Part shown: piece by piece, positions 1 through 8,618 of the stretch
How positions within the stretch are numbered: position 1 is the stretch's first letter
Layout of the letters: the number at the start of each line of letters is the position of its first letter
Assembly (NCBI RefSeq): GCF_004322855.1
Contig: NZ_CP036402.1
Span: 3,038,001-3,102,000, forward strand
Origin: Egibacter rhizosphaerae
Lineage (GTDB): Bacteria > Actinomycetota > Nitriliruptoria > Euzebyales > Egibacteraceae
DNA length: 64,000 bases
Direction: 5' to 3'
Position numbers and translations under genes: made by a program
Notes under the pieces: model-generated
Seen by the model: only the letters and a program-made list of their open reading frames with translations
Told to the model about the DNA's origin: nothing
The model's database searches: none

Positions 1-739
1 GGCCGAGCTCGACCCCACCCGGTCGCTCTCGGACCGCCAAGCGCGCGAGATCCTCGAGCAGGCGCAGTTCCCGGCGGAGGTGGTCGACGAGGCCGCGAGC
101 CTGCTGACCCGCCTCCACCAAGGCTTCGTCGCGAGCGACGCGACCCTGTTCGAGATCAACCCGCTGATCAAGACCACCGAGGGGCGCGTGATCGCGCTCG
201 ACTCGAAGGTGTCGATCGACGGGTCCGCGTTGTTCCGCCACCCCGAGCTCGAGGGCTGGGGCGACGTGGTCGGGGGCGACAGCCGTGAGGCGCAGGCGCA
301 GCAGAAGGGCCTGCAGTACGTCGAGCTCGACGGCGACATCGGGGTCATGGGCAACGGTGCGGGCCTCGTGATGGCGACCCTCGACGTCGTCAACGAGGCG
401 GGGGGGCACCCCGCGAACTTCCTCGACGCCGGCGGTGGCGCCTCCGCCGAATCCATGGCCACCGGCATCGCGTTCGTGCTCGAGAACCCCGAGGTGTCAG
501 CGATGCTCGTGAACATCTTCGGCGGCATCACCCGCTGCGACGACGTGGCCCATGGCGTGCTCGGGGCGATCGAGCAGATCGGCGGGCTCGACAAGAAGCT
601 CGTCGTCCGGCTCGACGGCACGAACGCCGACGCGGGTCGCGACATCCTCGAGCAGGCCGGCAACCCGAACCTCGTACCCGCCGAGAAGATGGACGACGCC
701 GCACAGAAGGTCGTCGAACTCGCCGGTGAGTCCCGCTAG
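1..739 (+). CDS. sucC: Succinyl-CoA ligase (ADP/GDP-forming) beta subunit, 3' part
   Basis: Beta chain of succinyl-CoA synthetase, the TCA-cycle step that couples succinyl-CoA cleavage to nucleoside triphosphate synthesis in the cytoplasm. The reading frame is open from base 2, so the N-terminal ATP-grasp part lies outside the window. The visible part contains the end of the ATP-grasp region (FEINPLIKT, ALDSKVSID) and the C-terminal CoA-ligase domain with GNGAGLVMATLD, NFLDAGGGA and NIFGGITRCD. It stops 35 bases before sucD on the same strand, the usual sucCD operon order. Identification is secure from these motifs and from the neighbour. Confidence 0.96.
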   Translation, partial: AELDPTRSLSDRQAREILEQAQFPAEVVDEAASLLTRLHQGFVASDATLFEINPLIKTTEGRVIALDSKVSIDGSALFRHPELEGWGDVVGGDSREAQAQQKGLQYVELDGDIGVMGNGAGLVMATLDVVNEAGGHPANFLDAGGGASAESMATGIAFVLENPEVSAMLVNIFGGITRCDDVAHGVLGAIEQIGGLDKKLVVRLDGTNADAGRDILEQAGNPNLVPAEKMDDAAQKVVELAGESR

Positions 740-774
740 GCGCCCGCCACACGCGCGCGAAGGAGAACACGACG

Positions 775-1692
775 TTGAGCATCCTGATCGACCAGCAGAC
801 GAAGGTCATCGTCCAGGGCACCGGAGCCCAGGGGACCTTCCACGCGCAGCGCAACCAGCGCTACGGCACGAACGTCGTCGGCGGTGTGCATCCCAAGAAG
901 GGCGGGCAGACGTGGGAGGAGCTCGGGCTCCCGCTGTTCCCCAACGTGGCGGAGGCCGTGGCCGAGACCGGGGCGAACACCTCGATGATCATGGTGCCGG
1001 CCCCGTTCACCAAGGACGCGATCCTCGAGGCACACGAGGCGGGCATCGAGACGATCGTGACGGTGACCGAGGGCATGCCGGTGCACGACATGGCGGTCGT
1101 GTACAACACGTTGTACCCGCGTCGCGACGACGGGACGTTCGCGAAGGAGGGACGGCCGGTCCTCATCGGGCCGAACTGCCCGGGGATCATCAGCCCCGGC
1201 AAGGCGAACGTCGGGATCATCCCCGGTGAGATCACCATGCCCGGCAACGTCGGACTGGTCTCGCGCTCGGGGACGCTGACGTACCAGATCATGCACGAGC
1301 TCGCGCTCGCGGGGATCGGGGTGTCGACCTGTGTCGGGATCGGGGGTGACCCGATCATCGGCAGCGACTTCCTCGACGTGATCGAGCGGTTCGCCGAGGA
1401 CGACGCCACGGAGGCGATCGTGTTCGTCGGCGAGATCGGTGGCACCGAGGAGCAGAAGGTCGGTCGCTGGATCGCCGACCACATCCCGCAAACGCCCGTC
1501 GTGGCCTACGTGGCCGGGTTCTCCGCGCCGCCGGGCAAGCAGATGGGCCACGCCGGAGCCATCGTGAAGGAAGGCGGCGAGGGCGGCGAGACGGCCGCGG
1601 AGAAGAAGGCCGACCTGGAGCAGCTCGGGATCTGGGTGGGTGGCAACCCGACCGAGACGGCGCAGAAGATGATCCAGGCGCTCGGCCGCTAG
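775..1692 (+). CDS. sucD: Succinyl-CoA ligase alpha subunit
   Basis: Alpha chain of succinyl-CoA synthetase; binds CoA and carries the phosphohistidine. The 305 aa length is normal for the family. An N-terminal Rossmann CoA-binding domain (VQGTGAQGTFHA near residue 15) is followed by the ligase domain, with the phospho-His motif GKQMGHAGAIV (His about 259) and GPNCPGIISPGKANVGI before it. The start is TTG, chosen because AGGAG at 761-765 lies nine bases upstream and the protein begins in the family-typical way (MSILIDQQTKVIVQG). It is co-directional with sucC and probably cotranscribed. It is followed convergently by a membrane-protein gene. Confidence 0.97.
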   Translation: MSILIDQQTKVIVQGTGAQGTFHAQRNQRYGTNVVGGVHPKKGGQTWEELGLPLFPNVAEAVAETGANTSMIMVPAPFTKDAILEAHEAGIETIVTVTEGMPVHDMAVVYNTLYPRRDDGTFAKEGRPVLIGPNCPGIISPGKANVGIIPGEITMPGNVGLVSRSGTLTYQIMHELALAGIGVSTCVGIGGDPIIGSDFLDVIERFAEDDATEAIVFVGEIGGTEEQKVGRWIADHIPQTPVVAYVAGFSAPPGKQMGHAGAIVKEGGEGGETAAEKKADLEQLGIWVGGNPTETAQKMIQALGR

Positions 1693-1699
1693 AGCCGGG

Positions 1700-1785
1700 C
1701 TCCGCGAGTGGTCCGAGGGTGGTCGTGAGTGGTCCGCGAGTCGTCGCGAGTGGCCTGCGGGTGGTCGCGAGTGGTCCGTGGGTCG
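1700..1785. repeat. Degenerate short tandem repeat between convergent genes
   Basis: The bases between the sucD stop and the end of the opposite-strand gene are made of imperfect copies of a unit near GCGAGTGGTCC, about four to five copies at 12-27 base spacing. No clear rho-independent terminator is visible. Similar short tandem units occur at two other gene ends in this window (53821-53875 and 54478-54530). Confidence 0.6.
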
Positions 1786-1790
1786 CCGGG

Positions 1791-2459
1791 TCAGCCCAGG
1801 ACGTACTGCCAGATCGCGAAGTAGTGGGCCGTGCTCGCGGCGATGACGAGCAGATGGAAGATCTCGTGGAAGCCGAGCCACGACGGGAACGGGTCGGGCC
1901 ACTTGAGGGCGTAGACGACCGCACCGAGCGTATAGAAGAAGCCGCCTAGGACGATGAGTCCCACGCCCTCCCACGGGAGGGCCTGCACGATCTGGCTCAT
2001 GGGGACCACCGCGAGCCAGCCCACGGCGATGTAACCGGCGGTGCTGAGCCAGCGGGGCGCGGTGAGGGGCGAGGCCGCGATGAGCGCCCCGATCCCGGCG
2101 ACCCCCCACGCGACGACGAGGCTCCACGTCCGCCAGCTGCCGTCGAGCGTGTGGAAGGCGACCGGCGTGAAGGAGCCGGCGATGAACAGCTGGATCATTG
2201 CACCGTCGAACCGTGCCAGCAGCGCCCGCACACGCTGGCTCCACGGGACGAGGTGGTAGAGGCTCGACACCGTGTAGAGGCCCACGAGGGTGCTGCCGAA
2301 CACGATGACCGTGGCCTGCGTGGCCAGCGCGTTCGCCGACTCCCAGAGCAGCCAGAAGCCCAGCACGGCCAGCGGAACCGCCAGCCCGTGGAAGGCGCCA
2401 CGGAGCCAGGGACGCCCGTCCGGACGAGCAGCGGTGGCGAGCGTGGCAGCAGTGGTCAT
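1791..2459 (-). CDS. Hemolysin III / PAQR-type seven-helix membrane protein
   Basis: Integral membrane protein of the hemolysin-III (YqfA/PAQR) family; family members are putative hydrolases or receptors of unclear bacterial function. The 222 aa product has about seven hydrophobic helices. The family's conserved polar motifs are visible: SSLYHL in helix 2 (Ser and His), FDGAMIQLFIAGSFTP (Asp) and the C-terminal GFHEIFHLLVIAASTAHYFAI with HxxxH-type metal ligands. The start at 2459 (MTTAATLATAARPDG) has an AGAGG about six bases upstream; an in-frame extension to 2582 looks non-coding. It is convergent with sucD and divergent from the repeat-rich region before purN. Family is certain, role unknown. 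Confidence 0.85.
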   Translation of the reverse strand: MTTAATLATAARPDGRPWLRGAFHGLAVPLAVLGFWLLWESANALATQATVIVFGSTLVGLYTVSSLYHLVPWSQRVRALLARFDGAMIQLFIAGSFTPVAFHTLDGSWRTWSLVVAWGVAGIGALIAASPLTAPRWLSTAGYIAVGWLAVVPMSQIVQALPWEGVGLIVLGGFFYTLGAVVYALKWPDPFPSWLGFHEIFHLLVIAASTAHYFAIWQYVLG

Positions 2460-3145
2460 GGAGGGCCTCTCGAGGGCCTGGTGCCCGGTTGGGACCAAGC
2501 GGACCGTAACACGTGCGGACCGTGTCGACCGACGCGCGGGGAGCTTGAGGCTCTCCGACGTGAGGCCCACCCCGGGCCACAAGGGTCCGGTTGGCTGCCC
2601 CGTTCAACGCGCGACGGCCTGGTGGTCTTCCCGCGGAGGCCTCTGGCCGTTATGCGGCCGCTCGCGTGTCCGTTCTGCGGCCGGTCGCGCGCCTTCCGGC
2701 GGTGGGGCGGCCCCGATCGTGCGTCCGACGCGCGGTGGGGTTGCCCGCGCATCCGCGGGTAACCGCACCGCGGTTCTTGGGTCGGCGGCGTTGGGGATCT
2801 GATGGGGGTACGCGTGCCCGCGGATGCGCGGGTAACCGCACGGCGGTTCGTGGGTCGGTGGCGTTGGGGATCTGATGCGGGTACGTGTGCTCGCGGATGC
2901 GCGAGTAACCGCACCGCGGTCCGGAGGCGGACTGGCGCGCGCGGCTGCGGATCCGCGGGCGTGTTGTCGGTGGCCCGCGTTGGCCCCACAGGGCTGGCCT
3001 CAGCGTCGGGTTGAGGGATCCGGACCCCGACAGGCATGATCGCGCCGCCACCCGGCGCCGCCGCCACCCGGGCGCCGCCGCGACCCGGTTGCACCGCCAC
3101 CCGGTTGCACCGCCCACCGCTGCCGCACGCCGAGGAGCGCGTCCC
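2460..3145. other. Gene-free divergent region containing 73-bp repeats
   Basis: This 686-base stretch separates the divergent hemolysin-III gene and purN. I see no credible gene: the reading frames crossing it are Arg/Pro-rich shadows. It holds the imperfect tandem repeats at 2737-2922 and, just before purN, a run of CCACCCGG/GTTGCACCG-type short repeats (about 3050-3115). Promoters for both flanking genes must lie here, but I cannot place them confidently. Confidence 0.6.
2737..2922. repeat. About 2.6 imperfect tandem copies of a 73-bp unit
   Basis: Copies begin near 2737 (partial), 2801 and 2874 (partial). Each carries a GCGCGGGTAACCGCAC-like core, then GGTTCGTGGGTCGGTGGCG and GTTGGGGATCTGATG. 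Within a unit, AACCGC and GCGGTT form a small inverted repeat around CACG-type spacers. The copies differ by a few substitutions, which indicates an older duplication than the perfect 46-bp and 61-bp arrays elsewhere in the window. Confidence 0.8.
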
Positions 3146-3739
3146 ATGTCCTCCCGCCTCGTCGTGCTGGCATCCGGTTCGGGCTCGAACCTGCAGGCCC
3201 TGCTCGATGCCCCGGATCTGGCCCCCGAGATCGCGCTCGTCGCCAGCGACCGCGCGGGGGCCACTGCGCTGGAGCGGGCCGCTCGCGCGGGCATCGCGAC
3301 GTCCTGTGTGCCCTTCCGTGGGAGCGAGGACCGCGACGCCTGGGCCGAGGAGCTCGGCGAGGCCGTCGCGGCGGCCGCCCCCGATCTCGTCGTCCTGGCC
3401 GGGTTCATGCGGGTGCTGCCGCCGCCCTTCGTGCGCCGCTGGCCGATGTTCAACGTGCACCCGTCGCTCCTGCCCGCCTTCCCGGGAGCCCGCGCGGTCG
3501 AGGCCGCGCTGGAGTGGGGGGTGAAGGTCTCCGGCGCGACGGTGCACTTCGTCGACGAGGAGGTCGACCACGGTCCGATCGTCGCCCAGGAGGCGGTGCC
3601 CGTCACTCCCGACGACGACGCGGCCAGCCTGCACGCACGCATCCAGACGGTCGAGCACCGTCTGCTCCCCGCAGCGGTCCGCCTCCACGCGGAGGGTCGG
3701 CTCCGATCGGAGGGCCGACGCGTGCACGTGGTGGACTGA
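3146..3739 (+). CDS. purN: Phosphoribosylglycinamide formyltransferase
   Basis: GART, the third step of de novo purine synthesis: transfers formyl from 10-formyl-THF to GAR in the cytoplasm. The 197 aa length is typical. The N-terminal LASGSGSNLQALLD loop binds the GAR phosphate. Catalytic residues are in NVHPSLLPAFPG (Asn and His) and HFVDEEVDHGPIV (Asp). The start at 3146 is set by GAGGAG at 3132-3137 and by the normal N-terminus MSSRLVVLASG; the longer frame to 3011 is Arg/Pro-rich and unlikely. purH follows 39 bases later on the same strand, so this is a purNH unit, and folD, which makes formyl-THF, lies 20 kb away in the same window. Confidence 0.96.
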   Translation: MSSRLVVLASGSGSNLQALLDAPDLAPEIALVASDRAGATALERAARAGIATSCVPFRGSEDRDAWAEELGEAVAAAAPDLVVLAGFMRVLPPPFVRRWPMFNVHPSLLPAFPGARAVEAALEWGVKVSGATVHFVDEEVDHGPIVAQEAVPVTPDDDAASLHARIQTVEHRLLPAAVRLHAEGRLRSEGRRVHVVD

Positions 3740-3778
3740 AGGACGTCCCCGCGCGTTCGTCCAGAGAGGAGCATCCGC

Positions 3779-5323
3779 ATGACCGACGTCCTCCCGGTCC
3801 GTCGCGCCCTGCTGTCGACGTACGACAAGACCGGTCTCGACGAGTTGGCGCAGGGACTCACGGAGCTCGGCGCGGGGCTCGTGTCGACGGGGTCGACCGC
3901 CCGAAGGCTGCGCGAGGCCGGCGTGCAGGTCACCGAGGTCGCCGAGGTCACCGGCTTCCCCGAGATTCTCGACGGGCGGGTCAAGACCCTGCACCCGGCG
4001 ATCCATGGGGGCCTGCTCGCGAACCGGGACGAGCCGGGGCACGGTGACGCCCTCGCGCGGCACGGCATCGCGACGATCGACCTGCTCGTCGTGAACCTCT
4101 ACCCGTTCGAGCAGGCGATCGCCGATCCCGCGACCGGCGACCGCGAGGCCGTCGAGATGATCGACATCGGCGGCCCGGCGATGGTGCGGGCCGCGGCGAA
4201 GAATCACCGGCACGTCGCGGTACTGACCGATCCCTCCGATTACGGACCGCTGCTGGAGGAGTTGCGACGGGACGGAGGGCTGACCGTCGCGCGCCGCCGG
4301 GAGCTCGCCGCGCGTGCGTTCGCGCACACGGCCCGCTACGACGCCGCCATCGCCGCATGGTTCGCCGGTACCGGGGAGTCCGAGGTGTTCCCGGAGACGT
4401 TCGCGACGTACACGCGGGCCGGGGAGCTGCGCTACGGCGAGAATCCCCATCAGCGGGCGGCCTACTACGTGGATGCGCAACCCTGGGGTGTCGGGTCGGC
4501 GGTGCAGCACCACGGCAAGGAGTTGTCGTACAACAACCTGCTCGACACCGACGCCGCGTGGCTCGCGGCGAGCGAGTTCAACGAGCCGTGCGTCGCGATC
4601 ATCAAGCACACCAACCCGGCGGGCCTCGCGGTGGCGGACACCCTGGCCGAGGCCTACCCGCCTGCCCTGGCGGGAGACCCGGTCAGCGCCTTCGGGGGGA
4701 TCGTCGCCTGCAACCGCACCGTCGACGGCGCCACCGCCGAGCGGATCGCCGAGGTGTTCACCGAGGTGGTCGTCGCGCCGGGGTACGAGCCGGAGGCGCT
4801 CGAGGTGCTCACGCAGAAGTCCGCGCTGCGGGTGCTCGAGATCGCTCGGCCCGAGGCGCCGCGGCGCGCCGCGACCCACCGGACCGTGAGCGGGGGACTG
4901 CTGGTGCAGGACCTCGACGATCCCGCCGAGGAGCCCGGTGCATGGAGCCAGGCGACCGACACGGCCCCGGACGAGGGCACGCGTCGGGACCTCGTCTTCG
5001 CGTGGCGCGCGGTCAAGCACGTCAAGTCGAACGCGATCGTCCTCGCCCGTGACGGCGCGATCGTCGGTGTCGGGGCGGGGCAGATGTCCCGGGTGGACAG
5101 CGTCCGGCTCGCCGTCGACAAGGCGGGGGAGCGGGCGCAGGGAGCGGTGCTCGCGAGCGACGCGTTCTTCCCGTTCAGCGACGGACCCGAGGCGGCCCTG
5201 GAGGCGGGGATCCGCGGCATCGTGCAGCCGGGGGGTTCCAAGCGCGACGCCGACACGGTCGCCGTCTGCGACGAGCACGCCGTGCCGATGCTGCTCACCG
5301 GGGTCCGCCACTTCCGGCACTGA
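3779..5323 (+). CDS. purH: Bifunctional AICAR transformylase / IMP cyclohydrolase
   Basis: Performs the last two steps of IMP synthesis. The 514 aa protein has an N-terminal MGS-like cyclohydrolase domain (LLSTYDKTGLDELA, VSTGSTARRLREAG, GRVKTLHPAIHGG) and a C-terminal AICAR transformylase domain (LRYGENPHQRAAYY, CVAIIKHTNPAG with the catalytic Lys-His pair, AFGGIVACN, KHVKSNAIVLARDG). A GAGAGGA SD at 3764-3770 precedes the ATG. It is downstream of purN and probably cotranscribed. A stem-loop lies about 75 bases after the stop. Confidence 0.98.
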   Translation: MTDVLPVRRALLSTYDKTGLDELAQGLTELGAGLVSTGSTARRLREAGVQVTEVAEVTGFPEILDGRVKTLHPAIHGGLLANRDEPGHGDALARHGIATIDLLVVNLYPFEQAIADPATGDREAVEMIDIGGPAMVRAAAKNHRHVAVLTDPSDYGPLLEELRRDGGLTVARRRELAARAFAHTARYDAAIAAWFAGTGESEVFPETFATYTRAGELRYGENPHQRAAYYVDAQPWGVGSAVQHHGKELSYNNLLDTDAAWLAASEFNEPCVAIIKHTNPAGLAVADTLAEAYPPALAGDPVSAFGGIVACNRTVDGATAERIAEVFTEVVVAPGYEPEALEVLTQKSALRVLEIARPEAPRRAATHRTVSGGLLVQDLDDPAEEPGAWSQATDTAPDEGTRRDLVFAWRAVKHVKSNAIVLARDGAIVGVGAGQMSRVDSVRLAVDKAGERAQGAVLASDAFFPFSDGPEAALEAGIRGIVQPGGSKRDADTVAVCDEHAVPMLLTGVRHFRH

Positions 5324-5396
5324 CGGATCAGGCTCGATCGTCGCGGTTGGCGGGCCCCCGGACTCACGCACGGTGCGCCGGGGAATGCTGTGTCGG

Positions 5397-5415
5397 CCGT
5401 CCCCGTTGGGGACGG
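5397..5415 (+). terminator. Stem-loop after purH
   Basis: CCGTCCCC and GGGGACGG form an 8-bp perfect stem around GTT, extendable past a two-base bulge by GG/CC. It lies between purH and the next gene on the same strand and has no T-run. It may terminate purNH or act as a leader hairpin for the downstream gene, whose start is only 27 bases away. Confidence 0.45.
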
Positions 5416-5441
5416 GGCCGCCGACGACTTGGAGCGCGACC

Positions 5442-5873
5442 GTGAGGACCCCGGACGAACCCACCGCCGTCGCTGATCGCATCCTCGACCGCTACCGGAC
5501 CTTCGCCGTGGTCGGTGCGTCGAACAGGCCGAACCGTCCCAGCCACGGGGTGATGGGCGTGCTCGAACGCCACGGGTACCACGTGATCCCGGTGACCCCG
5601 ACGGCGTCCGAGGTGCGCGGTCACCAGGCGTATCCCGCCCTCGCCTCGGTCCCGGAGCCCATCGACGTGGTCGACATCTTCCGCCGGTCGGACGCCGCGG
5701 GGGAGCACGTCGACGAGGCCGTCGCCGTGGGTGCGAGGGCCGTGTGGATGCAGCTGGGGGTGATCGACGAGGCCGCGGCACAGCGGGCACGAGACGCCGG
5801 ACTCGAGGTCGTGATGGATCGCTGCCCCGCGATCGAGCTGAGCCGGCGGGAGGGCGAGCGAGCCTCGGCCTGA
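5442..5873 (+). CDS. CoA-binding domain protein (YccU-like)
   Basis: A 143 aa stand-alone CoA-binding Rossmann protein of the YccU type; members are thought to bind CoA or acyl-CoA, with role otherwise undefined. FAVVGASNRPNRPSHGVMGVLERHGY is the nucleotide-binding turn; VIPVTPTASEVRGHQAYPAL, IDVVDIFRR and AVWMQLGVIDEAAAQRARDAGLEVVMDRCPAIE are typical of the family. The start is GTG at 5442, with GGAG at 5431-5434 seven bases upstream; a longer frame overlapping purH is rejected. It ends 198 bases before the convergent xylulokinase gene. Confidence 0.88.
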   Translation: MRTPDEPTAVADRILDRYRTFAVVGASNRPNRPSHGVMGVLERHGYHVIPVTPTASEVRGHQAYPALASVPEPIDVVDIFRRSDAAGEHVDEAVAVGARAVWMQLGVIDEAAAQRARDAGLEVVMDRCPAIELSRREGERASA

Positions 5874-6071
5874 GCGCGGGTCCTTCGCCGACGGGCCGAT
5901 CTACCGACGGGCTCGTTTCCGGTGAGGAGTACGGCGCGCGGCCCCGGACAAGGGAGCTCGTGGGCGTTGTTCCGCGAGGCCGGGGCCGATCACTATCCCG
6001 TCGGCGCGGACGGGACCCACGCCGCGGTCAGCCCGCGGGTGCCGTAGGGGGCTGCGGCGGCCGTTGGCCGC

Positions 6072-7508
6072 TCACCCGAACGGTTCCTCCAGCAGCGGCG
6101 CCGCCTTCGACACGACCGACCGCAGCCGTGCGAGCGCCTCCTCGTCGCGGGGCACCGCGGGGAGCTCATCCCCCGCGGCATGGTCCCAGTCGCGGGCGAC
6201 GTCGACGGGTTCGCGGCCGGTCAGCGCGGCCGCGGCCTGGGCGGCGGCCCCCAGCGCGACGTGCTCCTCGGTGGACGGCACGCGCAGGGCGCGGCCGGAG
6301 AGGGCCCGCACGATCGATCTCCAGGCCTCCCCGCGCGCCCCACCACCGACCAGGATCAGCGGGGCCGAGGGGTCGAGGCCGGAGCCGAGCGCGTCGAGCT
6401 CGTCGAGGCCCGCGAGGAGCGCCCCGGCGGCGCCCTCGTACGCGGCGCGCAGCACGGCCTCGGGCGGCGTGTCGTGCCGCAACCCCACGAGCGTGCCGGT
6501 CGCTCCGGGGTGGTTCGGGGTCCGCTCCCCGTCGAGGTAGGGCAGCAGGGTGACGTCCGTGCGGTCGGCGATCGCGTCCCGCTCGAGCCCGAGGAGAGCG
6601 GCGATCCGGTCGACCGCGAGGGTGCAGTTGAGCGTGCACGCGAGGGGCAGCCAGCGGCCGGTCGCGTCGGCGAACCCCGCGACGGTGCCGCTGGGGTCGA
6701 CGACGGGTTGCTCGCTGACGGCGTAGACCGTGCCGCTCGTGCCGAGGCTCATGACCGGAGTGCCGGGGGCGACGCCGAGCGCGAGTGCGGCGGCCATGTT
6801 GTCGCCGGTGCCGGCCCCGACCGGGATCCCGCGGGGCAGGCCGAACCGCTCGGCGCCCCGGTGATCGACCTCGCCGGCAGGGTCGGCCGGGCCGTGCACG
6901 GGAGGCAGCGCCGCGACGTCGAGCTCGAGCCGTTCGAGGAGCTCTTCGTCGTAGCTCTCGGAGTGACTCGACCACCAGCCTGTCCCGGACGCGTCGCCGC
7001 GGTCGGTCGTCGGCGATCCGACCAGCTGGCCGTTCAGCCAGTCGTGGGGCAGGCAGACCCCGCTGGCCGCGGCGGCGCGTGCGGGCTCGTGCTCCCGAAG
7101 CCACGCCCATTTCGTCGCGGTGATGGAGGCGACCGGCACGACGCCGACGCGCTCGGCCCACGCTCGCGCGCCCCCCAGGGCGACGGTGAGCCGCTCGGCC
7201 TGCGGGGCCGAGCGCGTGTCGTTCCACAAGAGGGCCGGCCGCAAGGGCTCGCCGTCGGCGTCGTGCACGACGAGGCCGTGCTGCTGACCCCCGACGGCGA
7301 TGGCGGCGAGCTCCCCGGCCCGTCCGGTCGCCCGCAGGGCGTGTCCCAGCGCCTCCCTCCAGACGCCGGGGTCGGTCTCGCGCGCCCCGTCCGTACCGGT
7401 CACCTCGTGTGGTGCGTCGCCCCGTGCGACGATGTGGCCGCCGTCGGCATCCACCACGACGACCTTGGTCGCCTGCGTCGAGCAGTCCGCGCCTGCGACG
7501 AGGGGCAT
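6072..7508 (-). CDS. xylB: Xylulokinase
   Basis: FGGY-family sugar kinase that phosphorylates D-xylulose to xylulose 5-phosphate for the pentose phosphate pathway. The 478 aa protein has the two-lobed FGGY fold: GADCSTQATKVVVVDADG near the N-terminus, GQQHGLVV and LLWNDTRS (substrate loop), GTGDNMAAALALG with the probable catalytic Asp, then the C-terminal LILVGGGARGEAWRSI. The xylulokinase assignment, rather than glycerol or ribulokinase, rests on the GQQHGLV/WNDTRS signature and on xylose isomerase 6 kb away. GGGAGGAGC precedes the ATG. A small GCGGCC-GTT-GGCCGC hairpin (6057-6071) abuts the stop. It is divergent from the aldose epimerase gene. Confidence 0.93.
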   Translation of the reverse strand: MPLVAGADCSTQATKVVVVDADGGHIVARGDAPHEVTGTDGARETDPGVWREALGHALRATGRAGELAAIAVGGQQHGLVVHDADGEPLRPALLWNDTRSAPQAERLTVALGGARAWAERVGVVPVASITATKWAWLREHEPARAAAASGVCLPHDWLNGQLVGSPTTDRGDASGTGWWSSHSESYDEELLERLELDVAALPPVHGPADPAGEVDHRGAERFGLPRGIPVGAGTGDNMAAALALGVAPGTPVMSLGTSGTVYAVSEQPVVDPSGTVAGFADATGRWLPLACTLNCTLAVDRIAALLGLERDAIADRTDVTLLPYLDGERTPNHPGATGTLVGLRHDTPPEAVLRAAYEGAAGALLAGLDELDALGSGLDPSAPLILVGGGARGEAWRSIVRALSGRALRVPSTEEHVALGAAAQAAAALTGREPVDVARDWDHAAGDELPAVPRDEEALARLRSVVSKAAPLLEEPFG

Positions 7509-7721
7509 CGTGTCGCTCCTCCCGTGGTGTCACCGGGGCCGCACGTCGGTCGTGTGGCGCGTGGGGCCGACTGCGCCGATCCGTCCGCCGGATCGGGCGG
7601 ATCGTCCGCCGGCACCTTAGCAGCCATTTGTTGACACGATCGACATATCGTGGGTCGGGTGCGAGAGTGTGCGGCTCGAACCGAGGGGCGGGAGGGGAGT
7701 GCCGATGCACCGGGTGGCGCT

Positions 7722-8609
7722 ATGAACGGGCCGGTCACGCTCGTGGCGGGCGAGGACCGTGTCACGATCGATCCCGCCGCGGGCGGGCGCCTGACCTCGT
7801 TCGTCGCGGGCGGGCGGGAGCGTCTGCTCACCGCACCGGGCGACCCGAGCGATGTCGATCAGCGCCGAAGTGGTTGGGGGTGCTTCCTCATGGCTCCCTG
7901 GGTCGGGCGCCTCGCGCAGGCACGGCTGCCGGACGGTCGGACGGTGCCCGCGACCTGCGGCGCCCACGCCATCCACGGCACCGCGCTCGACGTCCCGTGG
8001 TCGGTCACCGGGCCGGCCCCCGGACCAGCGCCCGAGCCCCCGACGTCGGCCCGGCTCACGTGCGAGCTGTCCGGCGGAGGGTGGCCGTGGAGCGCGTCGG
8101 TCGACGTGGAGGCCCGGATCCGGCCCGGCGAGCTCGAGCTCGTGGTCACCCTCACCGCCCACGAGGGCCCGATGCCCGCCGCGGTCGGCTGGCACCCGTG
8201 GTTCGCCCGGCCGAACACCGGCGACGTCGCCCTGGAGCTCGCGGCCGAACGTGTCCTCGTCACGGACGGCGAGCTGCTGCCCGACGGCACGGCCGCGCCG
8301 GCCGAGGGAGCGCTCGATCTGCGGGACGCGCCCCCGCTCGGCGCGCGGCGGCTCGACGACTGCTTCATCGACGTCGCCGAGCCCGCCCGCGTGCGCTGGC
8401 CGGATCTCGTCCTGGACCTCGCCATGGGCGCGGAGGTCTACGTCGTCCACACGCCAGCCCACGGGTTCTGCGTCGAGCCGCAGACCGCCTGGCCCGACGC
8501 CGCGAACCTCTCGGCCGCGGGTGTCCCGGGCACCGGCCACGCGCAGCTGGCGGCCGGCGAGCAGCTCACCACGACGACGCGTTGGGTGTGGCAGGAGGTC
8601 CCCGGGTAG
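7722..8609 (+). CDS. Aldose 1-epimerase family protein
   Basis: Galactose-mutarotase-like protein (295 aa) that would interconvert alpha and beta anomers of a sugar, here plausibly xylose or a xyloside product. The beta-sandwich fold shows in GGRLTSFVAGGRERLL, WGCFLMAPWVGRLAQARL, CGAHAIHGTALDVPW (active-site His), AVGWHPWFARP (second His) and a C-terminal CVEPQTAWPDAANL (catalytic Glu). I chose ATG at 7722; an in-frame GTG at 7650 would add 24 less typical residues, and the nearest SD-like run (GGAGG at 7691) is too far for either, so the start is uncertain. It is divergent from xylB and ends nine bases before the convergent ROK gene. Confidence 0.85.
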   Translation: MNGPVTLVAGEDRVTIDPAAGGRLTSFVAGGRERLLTAPGDPSDVDQRRSGWGCFLMAPWVGRLAQARLPDGRTVPATCGAHAIHGTALDVPWSVTGPAPGPAPEPPTSARLTCELSGGGWPWSASVDVEARIRPGELELVVTLTAHEGPMPAAVGWHPWFARPNTGDVALELAAERVLVTDGELLPDGTAAPAEGALDLRDAPPLGARRLDDCFIDVAEPARVRWPDLVLDLAMGAEVYVVHTPAHGFCVEPQTAWPDAANLSAAGVPGTGHAQLAAGEQLTTTTRWVWQEVPG

Positions 8610-8618
8610 CGACGCCGG

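Noticed and set aside
736-5482. Very long minus-strand frames over sucD and purH (623 and 1008 codons)
   Set aside because: They lie antisense to confidently identified genes, have Arg/Pro/His-rich translations without motifs and cross the repeat region. They result from the GC-rich third-position bias.
7627-7660. Promoter for the epimerase gene at TTGACA 7631
   Set aside because: TTGACA is present, but no acceptable -10 lies 16-18 bases downstream, so I did not list it.
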